Shown: positions 22,648 through 33,513 of the stretch, piece by piece | Layout: each line of letters opens with the position of its first letter | Numbering within the stretch: position 1 is the stretch's first letter | Source of the DNA: Sequoia sempervirens | Lineage: Eukaryota > Streptophyta > Pinopsida > Cupressales > Cupressaceae | Direction: 5' to 3' | Assembly: GCA_007258455.2 (NCBI GenBank) | Contig: VDFB02000003.1 | Span: 40,055,986 to 40,119,985, forward strand | Length of the DNA stretch: 64,000 nt | Made by a program: the position numbers and the translations under genes | The notes under the pieces: generated by a model | What the model was told of the DNA's origin: nothing | Databases searched by the model: none | Seen by the model: the letters and a program-made list of their open reading frames with translations, nothing else

Positions 22648-23890
22648 TGTTCCTATCGCTTTAATTTAAAATGCATCAATTATATTGACTAGGTAGTGTT
22701 CAAAGATTGTATGCAATAGGAAACATCTCGACTAACTCTCCTAGATTTTTTGAATATTGGAACAATTGTAAACATAACTTAAACTAAAAGGCCATTAAAC
22801 TAGAAAGCGTAAAGTTGTTTTAAGCTAGAAAATATGGGATTGTTAAGCTAGAAAGAATAAAATAATTAAACTAGAAAGAAAGTAAATTACCTAAAAAAAG
22901 GAATAGTTGCAATAAAATTGTAATTTTAAATGATAACAACCATCAACTAACATCGAATTGTTAACAAAAAATAAACTTAACAACCTATAACTGATAACCA
23001 AAGTGGGTGCTTTGGAATTTCAGATAAACATAACCAAAGATTGTAAACTTGAACTACAACCTACAGGAATAACTAACAGAGCTCAACACATACAAATAAC
23101 ATTTATCCACATTTATCATACAAAAAATAAAAGTGACAGAATTGAAAACAAAGATACTTATCTATCCTACGAGATTCCCTCGAGTGGCCAGCTCTTTGGG
23201 TATTTTAATACCTAACTCAGATCACATAAAATTTTTTATCTTCAAAATGAATTCATCCATAACAATTCCATTGTATAGAACTAGTAACTCAGGATAAGAT
23301 TGACAAAGATTATTTTATTCATATCAGAGATAAGTGTAACACAAAGACATGATTTAAAACATATTATATCAACATAACGGTATCACTGTTTCATTGTTTC
23401 TGGCGGTTACATATATATATATTAAACTGCTTAACAAAATCCTAGATTTAAGATGGTGGAAGATCACCATTGAAAAAGTCTTCTAACAGAATTTAACTAA
23501 CAAAGGGACCGAGGTCCATAACATAAAGCATTTAAAAGGCGAGGAGAGGAGCCATAAATTTTTAAACAAAAAGCATTAAAAGATTTGTTCCATCACACAT
23601 TCCATAATTTTCATTGCCTAGTCTTTCAACACTTTATATTCAATTAGTTGAAGTCCTCTTTAAAGTCCACTCGGCTATGCATAATGACCTGTACAAATAT
23701 TGAATGCTACAACATTACATCAATGTTAGCCAACCAATTTCAATTGATTTAGGAAATAAAGATTATACATATTTTTATAAAAAGTAAGCAATTATTAATC
23801 CTAAAAATAAACAATTGGTAGGGTAAAAGTGATTGGGAGAAACAAGGGTATTTGGCTTATTATATTCATGAGGTTATTTATACCTCATCA
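22648..23890 (-). repeat. 5' LTR of the Athila-like element
   Basis: 1243 bp, pairing with 4014-5732. Its internal edge is blurred by an imperfect local duplication: AAAATGCATCAAT-type text at about 22612 recurs at about 22668. No clear primer binding site is visible between it and gag. It holds the empty ATTTT site that corresponds to the solo LTR in the partner copy. Confidence 0.86.
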
Positions 23891-25049
23891 ACATGGCTTC
23901 TCCATCCCTCTAGTGCTGGTGATGATGGAGGACGAGGCTAGATGAATGTCATGGAGCGTTATCAATGAGACTGTGAAATTGATAAAATAATGTGTAGTCG
24001 ACAAACCTCTGCTTACAACTCTGCAACCTCTACCTGGAGCCGAGCTTCCTGCTCTTAGATTTTCCGTAGCTCCTCCTGAAGCTACTATAGCTAGGATCTG
24101 CACTTGGCCTCATGGTTGTCGCCTTCTCACTGAGGTCATCGAGTTGGCTATGCAGGGAATCACATGCCCTCTCAACACTCTTTCCCCACGTCCTAGCTTG
24201 ATGTCGCTCAGTCAGGGTAGTGTGAAGCTTAGTCGCATGTTGATCCCTCTACCCGATCACAGTGGTGACATCAATGGTCATCTGCACAAAATCCATGTGT
24301 GCCTCCTCATATGCAGTTCTCAACTACACAACATGTTCAAATAAGTGGGTGTGTCACCCCGCTGAAACTAGCCTATACATGTCAAGGACGCTCCCTTAGA
24401 CTGGCACGACTGGGGCCACCTCAAAGATGCACTACATGATGAGGGAAATCCAATCTCGTGTGTCGATTGCAACCACTAAGTAGTAGAAATTGTTAGTACT
24501 GGATCATATATAAACATGTGCATATATATGAGATAAATGAAAAATAAAAAGTACTAAAAGGAAATAACATAAATGACTCTCGTACCTAGATCCTTGGCCT
24601 GCCAGTGTGGATCAAGAGGGGCTACAACATTTGGACCTACACCACCTGTTGCCACTACTATTTCTATAGGATGGCCACTAGCTGTTGAATGTGGTGTCGA
24701 TGAGATTGGGACTACAACTGGGGGTGATGATAGCCTCCTTTGTCATCTAGGCCTCTCTAATGCCCCACCCACCACCTCTCCCACCTTGCCAGTGTTGCTA
24801 CCGTAATCCTCTCCTCCTTCTACTCCTCTCTACCCTTGTACACTGACATTTCCCATAGGGGCATGTGACAGGAAATCAAGGTAAGACCCATTGTCACCCA
24901 CCATGCTCTGTAGCCATGGGCAACCCTAACATTGTTAATCGTCAACATGGGAGGCTAGTCGTTGTTATCTGACCTGTCATCACTAACAATGACATCTACT
25001 ATGGTTGGAAAATGATGATCACTTGGATTATTAGTGATCCTTACCGATC
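23891..25049 (-). other. degraded flank of the plant-mobile-domain gene
   Basis: No intact frame. The sequence is less AT-rich than its surroundings. On the - strand 24140-24000 reads in pieces as a coiled coil (LQEELRKI, EQEARLQVEVAEL), which could be the C-terminal tail of the gene to the right. The rest (24350-25049) has only broken frames on both strands. Confidence 0.35.
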
Positions 25050-25960
25050 GAACATATGTTGAAGGAGTTAGGGGGATCATTTTTAGTATCTTGAACATTG
25101 GGTGACCCTATGCCAGTAGTATGACCACCCTACCAAGAGATGATCGTGTTGCATGTGTCATAGTCGTCACTTGTTTGTGGGCCATACCATCCCTCTATAT
25201 GGTCTCCATCTAACATCTTGTGACCAAAATGAATCAATTTGAAGCTTCCAAAAAGAAAAATATCCATATCTCTAATTGCGTACTAATGGGTATGCATGCG
25301 CCATCGATGTGCCAGGAGCCACACCCTGGGGAAACCCAACTAGCTAGGTACACATGATGTGTATGAATTCCCATACCCGAAGGAGTGTGTAATTTGTAAG
25401 GCTAAAAAACTCATAGTGTAGATACCACCCAAGGTCATGGTATAGAGGAGCAAGCATGCTCTGACCCCAGGCATAAACAATCTCATGGTCCTCCATCTCG
25501 CATATGCAATGCATGAGGCCTCCATTCAGGTGAGAGCTTCACCCATCCATAGTGACTCAGAGTGTGACTGTGACAACCATCACCCTTCAAAGGAGTGGAA
25601 TGACCACTTTCCCTTTCTGGTACCATAGCATATAGACATGGCTGATGGTATCTCCTAGCTTTGTGCAATCGATGGTATCTCTTGGTTCTGTCCAGTCAAT
25701 GTAGTATTGTTAACCCTCTAGGGCCTCTCGAGGTGTCCTCACCTCATCATAAGCCACCCACCATCCATGGATCGATAAGCTAGTGATCCTATACACATCC
25801 TCTAACGTGACAATCATCTCCCCTAATGGTAGGTGGAAGGAGGAGGTATTTTCATCCCACCAATCCATGAGTTCCATGAGCATTGAGGATGGTAAATGAT
25901 ATATGGTAGGGTGTAGGCCCACCATAGGCCCATGTGCCACAAATGGTCTTGATCACCATG
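25050..25960 (-). pseudogene. plant mobile domain (PMD/MAIN-like) protein remnant
   Basis: The best piece (25940-25710) reads HLPSSMLMELMDWWDENTSS, then FHLPLGEMIVTLEDVYRITS and LSIHGWW. This matches the characteristic plant mobile domain core, in which a 'TFHLP-GEMT-TLEDV' motif is followed by a small-residue helix. Further pieces to the left in shifted frames (YARWRTMRLFMPGVRACLLL near 25450, and a frame about 25390-25090) fit the rest of the domain. The domain is found in MAIN-type nuclear silencing proteins and is often carried by transposable elements. Several frameshifts and stops show this copy is dead. Whether it was a host gene or element cargo cannot be told. Confidence 0.62.
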
Positions 25961-26334
25961 ATGCATCTATGTAGCCTAGTCTCAAAGTGTAGTCAGCATG
26001 TTTCCACCTCTATGCTCTCACATCTTTGGCCACTCTTGCAAGAGAAAATAGAGTTCATGTCATATCCATCTACATCACAAAACTTTAACTTCTACATCAA
26101 TTTTTTTTCTAAGTTAGCCTCTGGAATGGAGGCACGCCACACAACTATCTACGTGATGTGTTGTTATCTGAGGCTGAACACTATGCACATTCCCTGGATG
26201 ACAGTATGCAAAGTAAACACCAATGTGGTTGGAGGCTGCTGACACACCATCGAGATGACAATGCATCGACTGGATGCCTTTGCACTAGCTAAACACTTGC
26301 GTTGCTCTTAAATTGGAAAAACATTAAAAAATGC

Positions 26335-26850
26335 CACTAGTACATAAACAATAATAAACTACTAAAAAAACTACTAAAAACTGCTTATAAATGACTGAAC
26401 TTGGTCACATGACCATTAGTAGTTTATTACCAGTCATATATAACACGACTCGATTGATGACTAAACCATTTTTAGTCATGTATTGGTTGTTTTGATTGAT
26501 CAAATTGGTAGTATATTTTGTCATTGATTGTTGTAATCTGGTCACTTATTTGGTCATTTTTTTCCACCGATATATTTAGTTATTGATTTAGTCATTGATT
26601 GTTGTAATCTAGTCACTTATTTAGTTGTTGATTTAGTCATTGATTGTTGTAATCTGGTCACTTATTTAGTCATTTTTTTATTCATTGATATATTTAGTCA
26701 TTGATTGTTGTTAAATGGTCACTTATTTAGTCATTTTTATTCATTTCTCACTAATTTTTTTCAATTGGTAGTATATTTAGTCAATTTAATTATTAATTGA
26801 TGTGAATTAGTAGTATAGTTAGTCATTTTAATTGACTGATATTTGAGGAT
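26335..26850. repeat. left terminal and subterminal repeats of the CACTA element
   Basis: The terminal CACTAGTA is followed by irregular copies of TTTAGTCATT and related words (e.g. 26475, 26585-26590, 26630, 26668, 26698, 26725). Several are arranged as a longer unit containing GTCATTGATTGTTGTAATC (near 26520, 26590, 26637). Such repeats are the transposase-binding sites of CACTA elements. Confidence 0.75.
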
Positions 26851-27888
26851 TTAAGCATAAAACATAGAAATGCACATCAATCATCAATTGCACACAATAA
26901 GACAACCATTGAGAATGAAAAATCAATGAACTTTATTAATAAAAGAAAGGTGTTCTAATTATAGTTTAGAAATAGAGTATTACAATTGTTATTTTCAGTG
27001 ACAAGACTGAAAATCTGAGTTGCAATATTGTACATAAATGACTACAAGATAGAAACTTCTCCAAAAAACTTGTACAATGATGGAAATGCATGCTTGAATC
27101 CCTTCAATGAAAGCACATGACCCTTTCATCTCTTAAAAATTCCACAATGTGGGAAATCCTCTTGGAGCAAGTTGTAACGTGTAGAATCCAAGAAGGAGAG
27201 TGTTGATCGTGTCCTATATATGAAGCTCTCTCCTTCAATGTAGTCAACAATAACCTAGCTAGAATCTTCCCTCCTTTATATGCAACATGCCATCTGATAT
27301 GAGCAACAAGGTCTTCCTTTTTATCCATAAATGAAGTTGTGCCTTAATACAACCAACAAAATTACTATTAGTCTCAATTTAGAAAGAATAAAAGTTCATT
27401 GTATATTGCAACTTTACAAAAGTAAGTCCAAACCAGCAAAAAGATAAATCAATTAAAAAATTTTAGGAGACAGATCACATCCACAAACATGGGAGAGCTA
27501 TGCAAAATTGGAGAAATTGGCTTGGAAAATGAAGGCAACAGGATATTTCCAGATTCAATACTTTTACTTAATGTTGTGGAATAGAAGAAAAGAGAATCAT
27601 TTATCTACCACCATAGTGAAAGGTTAGCAATTGCATTTGGTTTGTTAAACATGGCCCCTAGTACAACTATTAGAGTTGTTAAGAATCTTTGAGTATGTTC
27701 TAATTTTCACATTGCATCTAAATTGATCTCCAATATTGTTGCAAGAGAAATTGTTTTGAGAGATGTGAACCATTTCCATCATTTTAAATAGGGACAATGT
27801 TCTTGTGGAGAATATTGGTGATGCTAAATGAAACAATCTAAAAAATAGGCTTGCACTATAATAATGTGCACTACATTAGATATTCGAA

Positions 27889-27971
27889 GGGACATCCATC
27901 AAAGCATAACAATAGGGATTTTTTTGTCATATGTTGTAGTTACAAATGCCTTGCTAGACATACATGAAAAT
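27889..27971 (+). repeat. dispersed direct repeat, copy 1
   Basis: GGGACATCCATCAAAGCATA and what follows, to ...TACATGAAAAT, recurs at 29792-29873 with a few differences. The two copies are 1.9 kb apart inside the CACTA element and flank the hairpin at 28236-28717. Confidence 0.8.
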
Positions 27972-28235
27972 CTAAGGGATTTTTTTTATGGATAGACTAA
28001 TAAAATCCTATTGTAGGGGGTACTCCAAGTACATATGGCCCAATTCTAATGACAACTATTATTAAAGCTAAAAAATAGCTTTGGATGTTATTAGTATGTT
28101 ATTGATATTGAATCATGGATTGGACTGTCTGATACCTTATGACTGAAGATCTTGTATCAACAGGGAGATATGGATCTTGTTGCCACTAATCCACCCAAAG
28201 AAAGCCATATGCTAATATTTGACTTCTGAAATATT

Positions 28236-28717
28236 CTTAGATATTTGATTTCTTGTTTCATGTGCCTCCAAATAGGTGCACCAAATCCTTGAAGGGGATT
28301 AATGCAGATTTATTCAACAGGAAAAAGAGACTAATTCTATATGATTTTTCTTTGTAATTCATCCCAATGTTGATAGCGATCAATCTCGGCTTTGCAAAAT
28401 ACACATCATTAACTAATAAGTTCTTAAAAAAATGTTAGGATGCACCCTTCCAAGGGACATACCTCTCCAAATTTTCAAAACTTTGGAGAGGTCTGTCCCT
28501 TGGAAGGGTGCATCCTAATTTTTTTTGAAAAACTTATTAGTTAATGATGTGTATTTTTCAAAGCTAAGATTGATTGCTATCAACATGGGGATGAATTATA
28601 AAGCAAAATCATATAAAATTAGTCTCATTTTCCTGCTGAATCAATCTATGTTAATCCCATTCAAGGATTTGGTGCACCTATTTGGAGGCACATGAAACAA
28701 GAAATCAAATACGTAAG
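28236..28717. repeat. long near-perfect inverted repeat (hairpin)
   Basis: Left arm 28236-28471 and right arm 28482-28717, each 236 bp, with a 10 bp loop (TTTTCAAAAC). By eye about 90 % of positions pair. The innermost 37 bp (GGATGCACCCTTCCAAGGGA and neighbours) has a single mismatch. There is no coding sequence in it. If transcribed on either strand it would form a long double-stranded RNA. Confidence 0.92.
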
Positions 28718-29791
28718 AAAATGCAACTAGTGGGTGTAAATCCCAACTCCTCAACCTTTGAAAGCGTCCTTCTTTCCTATGTATGAATTGGAGCTTTGGA
28801 TGAGGGAGTTCTTTCAAAGCCAACAAAATAATCATTACAAGTCATCAAAGCCAACAGAAAGGAGACCAATATATAAATGATTAAAAAAAAGAATACAATC
28901 AAAATACTAAAAGAAATAAGTCAATATTATTGCGCAACAACCATCTTTGTAGATTCCATTACATCATTAACTGTTTAACTGTCAATAACTCACTGTCCTG
29001 CCAAAGACATCTAGTCATCCACCATCCATCACTACACCGCTATACACAAACTATCCAATCACGGTATGGTAGTATCTTCTACTCTACCACACCAAGCCTC
29101 GTACACCATCGTAGTGTGGCGGTGACTATACTGCACCATTGCAGGATACCCTTGACCATCATCGCAGGGTAGCGGTAACCACCGCTATACTGCACTAGTC
29201 AACATGGAAGCACCGTGGGGTGGTGGTAACACCGCACTATCATAAGCTCAATATAACACCTTTGTGGGGTAGCAGTAAGTATTGCTCAATCGCCAGTCAC
29301 TCCATGAGACACCGCAGGATGGTGGTAAAGGCCTGAAATCTCACTTGGTGTAATTTGACTTGATGATGACCAAGTTGGGGGTCCACCAGTGAATTTGAGG
29401 CACATAATTCCAATAGGTAAATGCCATAAATTGTCTAAAACAAATACACATGTATCAAACTCAAGTCACTTAGGCAATATAGGGCATGTGAGACTTCCCA
29501 CTAAACCAATTCAAAATTAATAAGTGTAAATATATGGCTCTTTTAGCACTGCAATTAAGGTGTAAATCACAAATATATAAGCAAGATGTGGCATAGCTAT
29601 GAACAATTGCAATATATAAATCAAGCACTACTGAAAAGACAACAAAAAGAGAGATTGCAGTAGAAATCTTGGCCGAAAGATAAGACTGTTATTTAAAAAT
29701 CAACAAAAGGAAAAGCTTAAACTTGTATAACACTATAAAACACCTAACCTCCCAGTATACAAAGCAACCTTTTTATATAGATCTTGATCAT

Positions 29792-29873
29792 GGGACATCC
29801 ATCAAAGCATAACAATAGGGATTTTTTGTCATATATTGTAGTTACAAGTGCCTTGCTAGACATACACGAAAAT
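29792..29873 (+). repeat. dispersed direct repeat, copy 2
   Basis: Partner of 27889-27971 in the same orientation, sharing the core CATCAAAGCATAACAATAGG. It probably arose by internal duplication in the CACTA element. Confidence 0.8.
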
Positions 29874-29942
29874 GTGGAAGCATAGACAATTTGTATCAAG
29901 CCAAATGTCAAAAAGTATAATTAAAAAGACAAATCCTTACAA

Positions 29943-30155
29943 TTGGACCTCAAATTGGACCAAGCAGATTTATGATTTTATCTTTAGAATGTAGGAACTT
30001 TCTCTGTTAGGGCTTCATGACTTCAAATTGGATCTCCAATTGGACCAACATATTTATGATTTTATCTTTAGAATGTAGGAACTTTCTCTATTCAATATTC
30101 ACGACCTCAAATTCGATCATAAATTGGATAAGCAAATTTATAATTTTCTCTATCC
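29943..30155 (+). repeat. tandem repeat, about 84 bp, 2.5 copies
   Basis: The block TTATGATTTTATCTTTAGAA followed by TGTAGGAACTTTCTCT occurs at about 29969 and 30053, 84 bp apart. A third, decayed part (AAATTTATAATTTTCTCTAT) is near 30135. The intervening words CTCAAATTGGA/CTTCAAATTGGA also repeat. It lies inside the CACTA element. Confidence 0.8.
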
Positions 30156-33100
30156 ACCGATGTTTGTATTCCTACACTTAGGTTCTGCTTCCAAGCGAAA
30201 ACACCTAAAAGTGTTTCAGATCGACTAAAATTACTCTCCAACTTGGTTATGCCATTGATAGCAATCCAAGTTTCCCTAAACCATCCATACCTGAATATTG
30301 CATCACAATCTATTCTTCCTGCACATAAAAATGCCACATATTAACCCCTTCTAAATAAAACATTTAATCATCATAAAACCATAATTAATAAATCATTTCA
30401 ATTTCAGAAAGAATTCAATATCATTTACTATCAAAACAAAAGTTGTAAAAATCACAAAAAATCCATGAAGCCTCCTAAATGTAGCTTAAAGCAAGTTTAT
30501 AGGATGGGTTTCAACATAAGAAGCTTTCTACTACAACTCTCAATGAATGTATTATAAGAAAAAAACAAAATTCTTCACACTCAAAGTAATGCATTCAAAC
30601 ATTTATTCCAAAAGTATATTAGCAAGAGTTAACTAAAAACATAATGATTTTTTGCTTGGTTTCTTTTTTCAATATGCCACATGGAAATGGAATAATCACT
30701 AAGAAACCCTAACAATAAAAAATGAAGTAAAGGTTTAAGAAAGGAAATTCCAATGTACTATTGTGTAATGGTGACGAAGGAACTTATATGAGCATGACCT
30801 ACATACAAATCCTTGCCATTGAATTTCCATCCATCCAAAAAGAAAATAAGAAATGTAAGGATTTGACCAATATAAGTCCAAAGGGTTATGCTATAACGAT
30901 AATGGAATCACCATCAGAGCATAACTGAGGAACAAACTCTTGTGATTTTAATTATGTGATCCATAACTCTATTGGTCATGTGGCACAATTGTGCTATAAC
31001 AAATATAGGATGCATTCATGTGTGACACAAGTTTAATGTGGCTATGTTGTGATAGAAATTGAGGCACTCATATGAGCACAATTCATGTACAAGTTAATCA
31101 TTGTCATCATAATTAGGTGTCAATCATCATTGGGTGCATTCAAGTTGACTCAAGTTTAATAGGTTACAATGTAATGATAGTATGATCCAAGAACAATTAC
31201 TCTTGCTTCAATAAAGAGCCTATAACTCTAGTTGATATGTAGAGTGGTTGTGTTATATCAATTATGTAGTGCATTCAAGCACAACCCATGTTTAATGGGA
31301 TATTCTAGAGAGTGATCAAGATTTTCCAAACCTTGTGAATGTTACTTAAAAGTGTATAGCTTAAACTACAAACCAAGTTTGTTACATACTTGAAAGCAAT
31401 CTTGGGTTACCACAAACTATAATAATGTGATATGTTAATAACCATTATGGGAAGTATTAAAGCAAGACCCATGCTATATAGGATACAATTACTTGATCAA
31501 GTTTACATACCTTAATGATCAAACACAAGCTTCCCACACACTCTAGGATACAATCCAAGATCATACCACACCCTGTCAAGATAGCTAATTTTTTGACCCA
31601 AGATTTAAGGTTGATTTTTAATACCAACAAAAGCATTGGTAAGAGCACGAATAGGGTACAAACCCTAGGCCTCCGTAGGAACATAAACCATAACTCTAGT
31701 GGATTAGTGAGGTTGCAATACCAGAAAGATTGAGATATTGTAGCCAATAACAAAATCTTGCAATCTAAAGATTATAGCCAATAACAAGCACACTATGTAG
31801 CTCAGTGAAATTTGTAAATGCAATCCATGGTAAGAAGAATGATAGTCACTTGAGGTGTGACAATCAAAAAGAGGTTGAGTAGTGACAAGATAATAAAGCT
31901 CAAACCTTGCATAGTAAAGTGGAGATTTTAACAGTGAGTTTCCTTACCCCCTTACTGACCTTAAGGGTTTTTCAAATGCTATTGATAGTGTTAGACAAGG
32001 AAAATGAAATTAGGGAATGATTATCCAAATGAAGTAACAGTGGTAATCACAAGTTCAATGTTTCTTCTTAGCCATTGTATAATGGAGGTAGTGGATTGCA
32101 TGTTTATGCAGTGTTTTGAGACTCATCAAAGATGGGAGAATAGTGAATAATACCTTGTGGACTGTGAAGTAGTGACAATAAGGTTGAAGGATCTTAAGAC
32201 CCACAATACCATGAAATAATGAGTCCCCTGTGGTAAGTAAGTAGGCAGTCTATAGGGCATAGTTTGATTTTATAAAAGGAAGCTCATGAAAGGAATCTTC
32301 AAATGATAGTGAGTGAGTTGCTTGAGATTGCAGTTGAGGGTGCAATATTCAGTCTTAAAGGAAGTTAGCAAAGCAGTAAATGTGCAATAAAATCAAACCC
32401 TACACAACAAAAAATTCACAATGTTACCTTGCATAATGCCTTGAGTTTGAAGACAAAAATATCATTTTATCTTGATGAAAGTAGTGACCTTAATGGTCAA
32501 TCATTGGCAACCATGATTTTAAAACATGCTATTGTGTTTATGGAGGAAACATTTTAAGCAAGGTAGTGAGTGGTGGTTTGGAACAATGGTAAGTATGAAG
32601 GACTTGCTTTATTTGCATACTATGCGGTCTAGCTTAAGACAACGTTCTTAGAAGAGATTGAAGGTGGATTATGGAACTCAAGGGTTACCATGATAAAGAT
32701 TAAAGCAAAGACTGAGATCTATTTAAAAGCCACTGTCATGAAGATATTAAAGATGTCACATGCAAAACCCTAGCAGCTGGAGTAATGAATACAATGCCAA
32801 AGAGAAGAGTGAGCTGGGGCAGATTTAGGAGATCTCCACATTATCTAATCACATGAAAATACATCATTTATTTATTTTTTAAAATTAAAAGAAATTATTC
32901 TAAACCCTATATAGGATACATTCTAAACCCTATATATGATACATTGATACTTCAAAAGCATCTGAAGGAATTTGAGATTATGTAAATATATGTCAATTAA
33001 ATACTTGGATTACAAACAATAGCACGGACAATGTAACCCTTGTTGAGCAGAGAAGGAATGAGATAAGTAGTAATGAATCTTATGCCTCCTATCACACACA

Positions 33101-33289
33101 TCTCCTTACCATTCTCTGTCATTCTTTACCGAAACACTTCTCTATTTTGGTGGGCTACGCCTGAAAATAAGGTTTCGACGAAGGTTTTAGAGTATGTTTA
33201 TTAAAATTAAAACTCCATTTTGGCGGGCTACACCTAAAAATAATATTTTGACAAAAGTTCTAGAGTATGTTTATTAGAGTATTTTGGCG
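30156..33289. other. CACTA interior without recognisable gene
   Basis: Low-complexity AT-rich text with loosely repeated phrases, for example GCATTCA...AAGTTTAAT-type words near 31011, 31136 and 31271, and TAACTCTA near 30965 and 31213. This suggests old degenerate tandem duplication. None of the short open frames carries recognisable transposase motifs. Confidence 0.4.
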
Positions 33290-33513
33290 AGCTATTGATT
33301 CTTGATTGCTTAAATGATTTGCTAAATAAATGACTAACTATTTAGTCATTTTTATTTGTGTGACTAAATATTTTTTTAGTCAACAACCAAATTAGTCATT
33401 TATTTACTCATTTATAGCTGAGTTGCAAAAAAATAGTAGAATTCAATCATTTTTAGTTGTTGTGACTAAAAGTTTTAGTCACATAGTCATTTATTTGCCA
33501 AATTCTACTAGTG
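33290..33513. repeat. right terminal and subterminal repeats of the CACTA element
   Basis: TAGTCATTTAT and TGACTAAA words occur in both orientations (33329-33480). They end with an inverted pair GTGACTAAA/TTTTAGTCAC at 33460-33481 and the terminal TACTAGTG. The motif family matches the left end in the opposite sense. Confidence 0.75.

Larger units (their letters stand above)
4014..23890 (-). mobile_element. Athila-like Ty3/gypsy element with two nested insertions
   Basis: Two direct repeats (4014-5732 and 22648-23890) flank a - strand gag-pro-RT-RNaseH-integrase order, so the 5' LTR is on the right. A polypurine tract (5733-5745) abuts the left LTR. The left boundary is uncertain: starting at 4001 would give flanks GCATG and ACATG as a one-mismatch target duplication, while the clear LTR alignment starts at 4014. 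Without the nested copia element and the solo LTR the element was about 12.5 kb. It has about 4 kb between integrase and 3' LTR, as in Athila elements with an extra reading frame. The DLG-type protease motif also fits that group. Confidence 0.85.
26335..33513. mobile_element. CACTA (En/Spm) transposon, 7.2 kb, no transposase seen
   Basis: The left end is CACTAGTACATAAAC and the right end, read inward on the - strand, is CACTAGTAGAATTTGG. Both are directly flanked by TGC (26332-26334 and 33514-33516), the 3 bp target duplication typical of CACTA elements. Both ends hold many TTTAGTCA/TGACTAAA subterminal motifs. The interior has no open frame above 98 codons and no recognisable TNPD-type transposase, so it is non-autonomous or completely decayed. 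It carries a long hairpin (28236-28717) and internal tandem repeats. Apart from the terminal 8 bp and the motif family, the two ends are quite different. Confidence 0.85.

Noticed and set aside
31457..31753. 98-codon hydrophobic - strand frame in the CACTA interior
   Set aside because: Leu/Val-rich content fits antisense of AT-rich text. No start context or transposase motif, and the overlapping + frame is equally long.
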